From assembly GCA_964468725.1 (NCBI GenBank), contig CAYXVU010000276.1, forward strand, positions 1-7,481: a stretch of DNA of 7,481 nt. The letters are read 5' to 3'. The notes under the pieces are model-generated. The model was not told where the DNA came from. It saw only the letters and a list, made by a program, of their open reading frames with translations, and ran no database searches. Below are positions 6,147 through 7,481 of the stretch, piece by piece. Position 1 is the stretch's first letter. Each line of letters opens with the position of its first letter. This DNA is from CAYXVU01 sp964468725 (lineage in GTDB: Bacteria > Acidobacteriota > Blastocatellia > UBA7656). The position numbers and the translations under genes are program-made.

Positions 6147-6431
6147 AGCCATAGCAAGCGCTTCGATCAGATGATGAGCACCCGGTTGATAATCGAATAG
6201 GTTTTTGACTGTCGCAGCCAAGTGCTGCCCATCGGCCTGTAAAGTGGCGAAGGAGTCGCTGCCAGCCGATGGGCAGCAGTGCATCGGCAGTCCGATGCAG
6301 GAACGGATTGGTTTTGCCGCAGCGGTTTGCGGCACAAAATCCATCCCCGCTCAGGTACGTAGCGGCGCTCCTCGTCTAGTCGGGTACTGGACTAGGGTGC
6401 GGACGTGCTGAGTGGGAATCGGAGGTGACGA
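6147..6431 (+). ncRNA. Long structured 5' leader RNA of prkA, unassigned class
   Basis: This stretch between promoter and prkA has no convincing coding sequence but strong folding potential by eye. Stem-loops in order are: 6162-6197 (AT-rich, bulged); 6223-6278 (14 perfect pairs closing an inner 7-bp hairpin 6244-6262 with loop AGGAG); 6280-6299 (8 perfect pairs, loop CAGT); 6305-6346 (about 16 pairs with one mismatch and a 2-nt bulge, loop GCGGTT); 6347-6365 (5 pairs); and 6375-6396 (6-7 pairs). The prkA ribosome binding site follows directly. The perfect stems and the lack of a T-tract terminator before prkA suggest a cis-regulatory leader rather than a separate small RNA. I compared it with the TPP, FMN, cobalamin, SAM, SAH, glycine, c-di-GMP, fluoride and T-box consensus motifs that I remember and found no match. 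The structure is hand-derived; function is inferred. Confidence 0.5.
6421..6428 (+). promoter_or_regulatory. Strong ribosome binding site of prkA
   Basis: GGAGGTGA is a near-complete complement of the 16S rRNA 3' end. Its GGAGG core lies 6 nt before ATG 6432. It fixes the start and contrasts with truB, which has no such site. Such a strong site downstream of a structured leader is a plausible target for translational control. Confidence 0.8.
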
Positions 6432-7481
6432 ATGGATAACGAGAAGTTGAATATCAGCGACCTCCTCGAAGCACACCGCCGTGATCGTGAGCAACTGGCT
6501 TGGGAAGGCACCTTTCGAGATTATTTCGAACTGGTGTCGCAAAATCCGAGCATCTCCAAACTCTCGCACGCACGCATCTGCGACATGATCTTGTCAGCCG
6601 GGGTGGAGAAGATCAACGAAGGGTCGCGCGATGAAATCACTCGCTTCCAATTCTTCAGCGACGAATTGTATGGCATCGAAGGGCCTATCGCCAGAATCGT
6701 CGAATACTTCAAGTCAGCCGGTCAACGGCTTGAGGTTCGCAAACGCATTCTGCTGTTGATGGGGCCGGTCGGCGGCGGCAAATCTACCATTGTTACCATG
6801 CTCAAACGCGGTCTGGAGAAATGGTCGCGCACCTCACAAGGCGCTGTCTACGCCATCAAAGACTGCCCCATGCATGAAGAGCCGTTGCATTTGATTCCTC
6901 TCGAATTGCGCCCAGAGATCGAAAAACATTATGGCCTTTATATTGAAGGCGAACTCTGTCCGCAGTGCCGTTATAACCTCGAAGTCGTTTACAAAGGTCG
7001 GCATGAAGACGTATTGGTGCATCGCATCGTCTTTTCGGAAAAGGAGCGCATCGGCATCGGCACTTTTGCGCCTTCTGATCCGAAATCGCAAGACCTCACT
7101 GAACTGACCGGCTCGATTGATCTTTCCACTATTGGCGAAGTCGGCGTCGAGTCTGACCCGCGCGCCTATCGCTTCGACGGTGAACTCAACATCGCCAATC
7201 GCGGCATCATGGAATTCATCGAAATGCTCAAGGTGGACGAAAAGTTTCTCTACTCGCTTTTGACCTTGAGCCAAGAGCAAAACATCAAGACCGGGCGTTT
7301 TGCCATGATTTATGCCGACGAAGCCATCGTCTCGCATACCAATGAAAACGAGTACAGCGCATTTGTCGCCAATAAAAAGAGTGAAGCCCTGCAAGACCGA
7401 ATCATCATGATCAAAGTCCCATATAACCTGAAGGTCACGCAGGAAGAGCGCATCTACGACAAACTGCTCAACCAGAGCGAC
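6432..7481 (+). CDS. prkA: PrkA/YeaG-type AAA+ serine protein kinase, partial (C-terminus beyond the right edge)
   Basis: The first 350 codons of a PrkA-family protein are present; family members are about 630-700 residues, so roughly half is missing. The visible part is the N-terminal AAA+ domain; the kinase-like C-terminal domain would lie outside. Motifs seen are Walker A GPVGGGKST (111-119), DCPMHEEPLHLIP (144-156), a CPQC pair (Cys176, Cys179), GIGTFAPSDPKSQD (208-221) with LTGSIDLSTIGEVG, the NRGIMEFIEMLK segment (256-267), and HTNENEY (302-308) leading to QDRIIMIKVPY (321-331). These follow the PrkA order closely. Known members are cytoplasmic and linked to stress, sporulation or nitrogen starvation (E. 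coli YeaG); kinase activity has been reported, and for some members a protease-like role. The gene has its own promoter and a long structured leader. In many genomes a DUF444 (YeaH) gene and a SpoVR gene lie downstream, which cannot be checked here. Confidence 0.96.
   Translation, partial: MDNEKLNISDLLEAHRRDREQLAWEGTFRDYFELVSQNPSISKLSHARICDMILSAGVEKINEGSRDEITRFQFFSDELYGIEGPIARIVEYFKSAGQRLEVRKRILLLMGPVGGGKSTIVTMLKRGLEKWSRTSQGAVYAIKDCPMHEEPLHLIPLELRPEIEKHYGLYIEGELCPQCRYNLEVVYKGRHEDVLVHRIVFSEKERIGIGTFAPSDPKSQDLTELTGSIDLSTIGEVGVESDPRAYRFDGELNIANRGIMEFIEMLKVDEKFLYSLLTLSQEQNIKTGRFAMIYADEAIVSHTNENEYSAFVANKKSEALQDRIIMIKVPYNLKVTQEERIYDKLLNQSD

Noticed and set aside
6141..6266. 9-bp complement GCTGGCAGC (6141-6149) with GCTGCCAGC (6258-6266)
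   Set aside because: Most of the first strand lies upstream of the predicted transcription start near 6147, and the second strand is already used in a stronger local hairpin.
5997..6344. 115-codon minus-strand frame across the truB end and the prkA leader
   Set aside because: It overlaps truB, and over the leader it simply reads through perfect inverted repeats; no ribosome binding site or domain supports it.
6352..6380. GAGGAGCGCCGCT on the minus strand resembling the SAH riboswitch core
   Set aside because: The other conserved SAH-riboswitch parts (GGCTCGG-like and AACGGCGCTC-like strands) are missing and no minus-strand gene follows.
6205..6411. 68-codon plus-strand frame within the prkA leader, starting TTG
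   Set aside because: It has a rare start without a ribosome binding site, low-complexity translation, and spans the strongest stem-loops. RNA structure explains the region better.
6834..7394. 186-codon antisense open frame within prkA
   Set aside because: The plus strand clearly encodes conserved PrkA motifs here, and the antisense product has no recognisable features.
1..7481. CRISPR array, tRNA or rRNA gene, insertion sequence or prophage genes
   Set aside because: No spaced direct repeats, cloverleaf, transposase-like frame or terminal inverted repeats were found; the only tandem repeat is the short heptamer array at 5126-5153.

Overview
The window looks like a chromosomal piece from a moderately GC-rich Gram-negative bacterium. 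Most gene products carry Sec or lipoprotein signal peptides, the repeat proteins are rich in TPRs, and the PrkA homologue is the long AAA+ kinase type. The TPR lipoprotein at the left edge resembles proteins I associate with Acidobacteriota, so an acidobacterial origin (perhaps Blastocatellia) is my best guess. That is an inference of medium-to-low confidence; there is no rRNA or other taxonomic marker here.

Layout: (1) 1-890, minus strand, the N-terminal part of a TPR lipoprotein running off the left edge. (2) 891-1039, a divergent promoter region with a recognisable promoter in each direction. (3) 1040-2770, plus strand, an exported PafA-type alkaline phosphatase with every expected metal ligand and active-site residue. 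(4) 2807-5002, plus strand, a large exported TPR protein 36 nt downstream and probably co-transcribed with the phosphatase. (5) 5003-5158, a gap with a possible weak terminator and a heptanucleotide tandem repeat that ends at the truB start, where a Shine-Dalgarno would normally be. (6) 5159-6106, truB, tRNA pseudouridine-55 synthase. (7) 6107-6431, 325 nt without a convincing protein gene. It holds a clear extended -10 promoter and about 285 nt of transcribed leader that folds on paper into six consecutive stem-loops. (8) 6432 to the right edge, the first 350 codons of prkA, a PrkA/YeaG-type AAA+ serine protein kinase, with a near-perfect ribosome binding site.

The phosphatase and large TPR protein form an envelope-directed pair, divergent from the TPR lipoprotein. 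truB is a housekeeping RNA-modification gene placed away from its usual infB-rbfA-rpsO neighbourhood. prkA has its own promoter and long leader, so it is probably controlled independently as a stress or starvation gene.

The most promising undescribed element is the structured RNA leader of prkA (about 6147-6431). I could not match it to any riboswitch or ncRNA class whose consensus I remember. I saw no mobile elements, CRISPR array, tRNA or rRNA.
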